DNA of 64,000 nucleotides, taken from the NCBI RefSeq assembly GCF_036227605.1, contig NZ_CP109487.1:8171001-8235000 (forward strand), written 5' to 3'. Every line of letters begins with the position of its first letter. Position 1 is the first letter of the stretch. The DNA comes from Streptomyces sp. NBC_01439 (lineage in GTDB: Bacteria; Actinomycetota; Actinomycetes; Streptomycetales; Streptomycetaceae). The notes below the pieces were generated by a model. It was not told the origin of the DNA and did no database searches. It saw only the letters and a program-made list of their open reading frames with translations. Below are positions 62,555 through 64,000 of this stretch, piece by piece. The translations under genes were made by a program, and so were the position numbers.

Positions 62555-64000
62555 GTGACCGTGCTGACCGTGCCGACCGAGCCACAGGACTCCAGACCCG
62601 CCGGGGCCGAGCCCGACGCGGCCCCCCTACCGCCCCGCTACACCGACCAGTGGATCGGCGGCGCCTGGGTCGCCTCCGACGCCGACGGCCGCCTGGTCGT
62701 CACCGACCCCGCCACCGAGCGCGCCCTGGCCACCGTGCCCGCGGGCACCGCCCGGGACGCCGACCTGGCCGCGCGCGCCGCTGCGGCCGCCTTCCCGCGC
62801 TGGGCCGCCACCCCGGTGCGCGAACGCACGGCACTGCTGCGCCGGGTCGTCGAGGCCATGGAGGTCCGGGCCGACCGCTTCGCCGAGACCATCACCGCCG
62901 AGGTCGGGGCGCCCGCCCGGATGGCCCGCCAGACCCATGTCGGGCTCTCCCTCGGCATGGCGGCGCACTGCGTCGAAACCGCCGCCTCCTACGCCTTCGA
63001 GGAGCGCGTCGGCCATTCGCTCGTCGTGCGCGAGGCCGCCGGAGTCGCCGCCTGCATCACCCCGTGGAACACTCCGCTGCTGCTCACCGTGCAGAAGGTC
63101 CTCCCCGCGCTCGCGGCCGGCTGCACGGTCGTGCACAAGCCGAGCGAGATCACCCCGCTGCACGCCCGGCTGCTCGCCGAGGCGATCGCCGAGGCCGACC
63201 TGCCGCCCGGCGTCTTCAACATGGTCGTCGGCACCGGCGCCGCCGTCGGCACCGCCCTCGTCACCCACCCGCTGATCGACGTGGTCTCCCTGACCGGTTC
63301 CACCCGGGCCGGCCGAGAGGTCTCCGCGCTCGGCGCCGACACCGTCAAGCGCGTCCACCTCGAGCTGGGCGGGAAGAACGCGAGCCTCGTCCTCGACGAC
63401 GCCGACCTGGCCGCGTCCGTGGCCGCCACCGTCGACCAGATGCTCTTCAACACCGGCCAGACCTGCCTGCAGTGGAGCCGGCTGCTGGTACCGCGGCACC
63501 GCCAGGACGAGGCCGTGCAACTCGCCGCCGCGGCCATGGCCGGGTACGTGACCGGAGACCCGCGCGACCCCGCCACCGACCTCGGCCCCCTGGTCTCCGC
63601 CGCCGCGCACGCCCGCGTCACCGGCTACGTCCGCCGCGGCGTCGACGAGGGCGCCGGCCGACTGGTCCGCGGCGGCCCCGACCGGCCCGCCGGCCTGGAC
63701 ACCGGCTACTACGTCCAGCCGACGATCTTCGCCGACGTGGACCCGCTCAGCACGATCGGCCAGGAGGAGATCTTCGGGCCGGTGCTCTCGGTCATTCCCT
63801 ACGACGACGAGGACCAAGCGGTCCGGATCGTCAACGGAACCCGCTACGGGCTGCACGGCGCGGTCTGGTCCGGCGACGGCGCCCGTGCGGAACGGGTGGC
63901 CCGGCGCTTCCGCTCCGGCCTGGTCGACGTGAACGGCGGCCAGTTCAACCCGGCCGCCCCGTTCGGCGGGTTCAAGCAGTCCGGGATCGGGCGCGAATGC
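62555..64000 (+). CDS. Aldehyde dehydrogenase, 3' truncated by the window end
   Basis: 482 residues are visible, ending in SGIGREC at the last base with no stop, so nearly complete. Start GTG 62555 with GAGGA seven bases upstream. Motifs: ITPWNTPLLLTVQKVLPALA, VHLELGGKNASL, catalytic Cys in NTGQTCLQWSRLLV, and [12 protein letters not shown]. It begins 56 bases after the SARP and is likely cotranscribed, so it probably belongs to the halogenase cluster. It may oxidise an indole-acetaldehyde-type intermediate; substrate unproven. Confidence 0.9.
   Translation, partial: MTVLTVPTEPQDSRPAGAEPDAAPLPPRYTDQWIGGAWVASDADGRLVVTDPATERALATVPAGTARDADLAARAAAAAFPRWAATPVRERTALLRRVVEAMEVRADRFAETITAEVGAPARMARQTHVGLSLGMAAHCVETAASYAFEERVGHSLVVREAAGVAACITPWNTPLLLTVQKVLPALAAGCTVVHKPSEITPLHARLLAEAIAEADLPPGVFNMVVGTGAAVGTALVTHPLIDVVSLTGSTRAGREVSALGADTVKRVHLELGGKNASLVLDDADLAASVAATVDQMLFNTGQTCLQWSRLLVPRHRQDEAVQLAAAAMAGYVTGDPRDPATDLGPLVSAAAHARVTGYVRRGVDEGAGRLVRGGPDRPAGLDTGYYVQPTIFADVDPLSTIGQEEIFGPVLSVIPYDDEDQAVRIVNGTRYGLHGAVWSGDGARAERVARRFRSGLVDVNGGQFNPAAPFGGFKQSGIGREC

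Overview
The window looks like chromosomal DNA of a Streptomyces or close relative. Coding DNA is very GC-rich with GC-biased third positions, GTG and TTG starts are common, and the gene families are typical of the genus: SARP/AfsR regulators, a four-gene conservon (cvn) operon, a DUF6397-type protein, MpaB-type oxygenase and MltG. No rRNA, tRNA or CRISPR array was recognised by eye.

Layout. 1-8.2 kb: the end of a LuxR regulator, a small membrane protein, an IS5-type transposase remnant, a large AfsR-type SARP/NB-ARC/TPR regulator, OsmC and acetyl-CoA synthetase. 8.8-15.7 kb: an accessory block. It holds a GNAT acetyltransferase, an IS630-type element with three recognisable ends, a SUKH (SMI1/KNR4) gene whose stop codon lies in the IS junction, and a two-gene nuclease/helicase pair that most resembles the Hachiman (HamAB) anti-phage system. 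16.3-26.9 kb: aldehyde dehydrogenase and its GAF regulator, a SWIM zinc-finger gene downstream of an internally deleted SNF2 helicase, a stand-alone polyprenyl synthase-like gene, MpaB, a methyltransferase and a MHYT sensor. 27.1-32.2 kb: conservon cvnA-B-C-D, a PPOX-type protein and an extra cvnB-like roadblock gene. 32.3-39.3 kb: housekeeping and hypothetical genes, including YchJ, TesB, a DUF3516 helicase, a metal-dependent hydrolase and a secreted HAF-repeat-like protein. 39.4-48.8 kb: a heterodimeric ABC exporter with complementary degenerate ATP sites, a FAD/Fe-S D-lactate-type dehydrogenase, and a MarR-controlled divergent ABC exporter. 48.8-57.7 kb: MltG, an FMO divergent from an SRPBCC-MarR operon with paired palindromic operators, a HAD phosphatase, an Lrp regulator, a DUF1275 protein, a histidine phosphatase, an amino-acid permease and a universal stress protein. 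57.7-64 kb: the probable left edge of a biosynthetic cluster, with antiporter, flavin reductase and FADH2-dependent tryptophan halogenase facing a SARP activator and an aldehyde dehydrogenase that runs off the window.

How the parts work together. The best candidate for a notable system is the overlapping nuclease/helicase pair at 11270-15645, beside mobile DNA. The second is the halogenase cluster edge: the reductase would supply FADH2 to the halogenase, the antiporter could handle ions or product, and the SARP could act on repeats in the shared intergenic region. The conservon encodes a membrane histidine-kinase-like protein coupled to roadblock, DUF742 and small GTPase partners, with a second roadblock gene nearby that could compete or substitute. 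All assignments come from reading the sequence; no database search was run.
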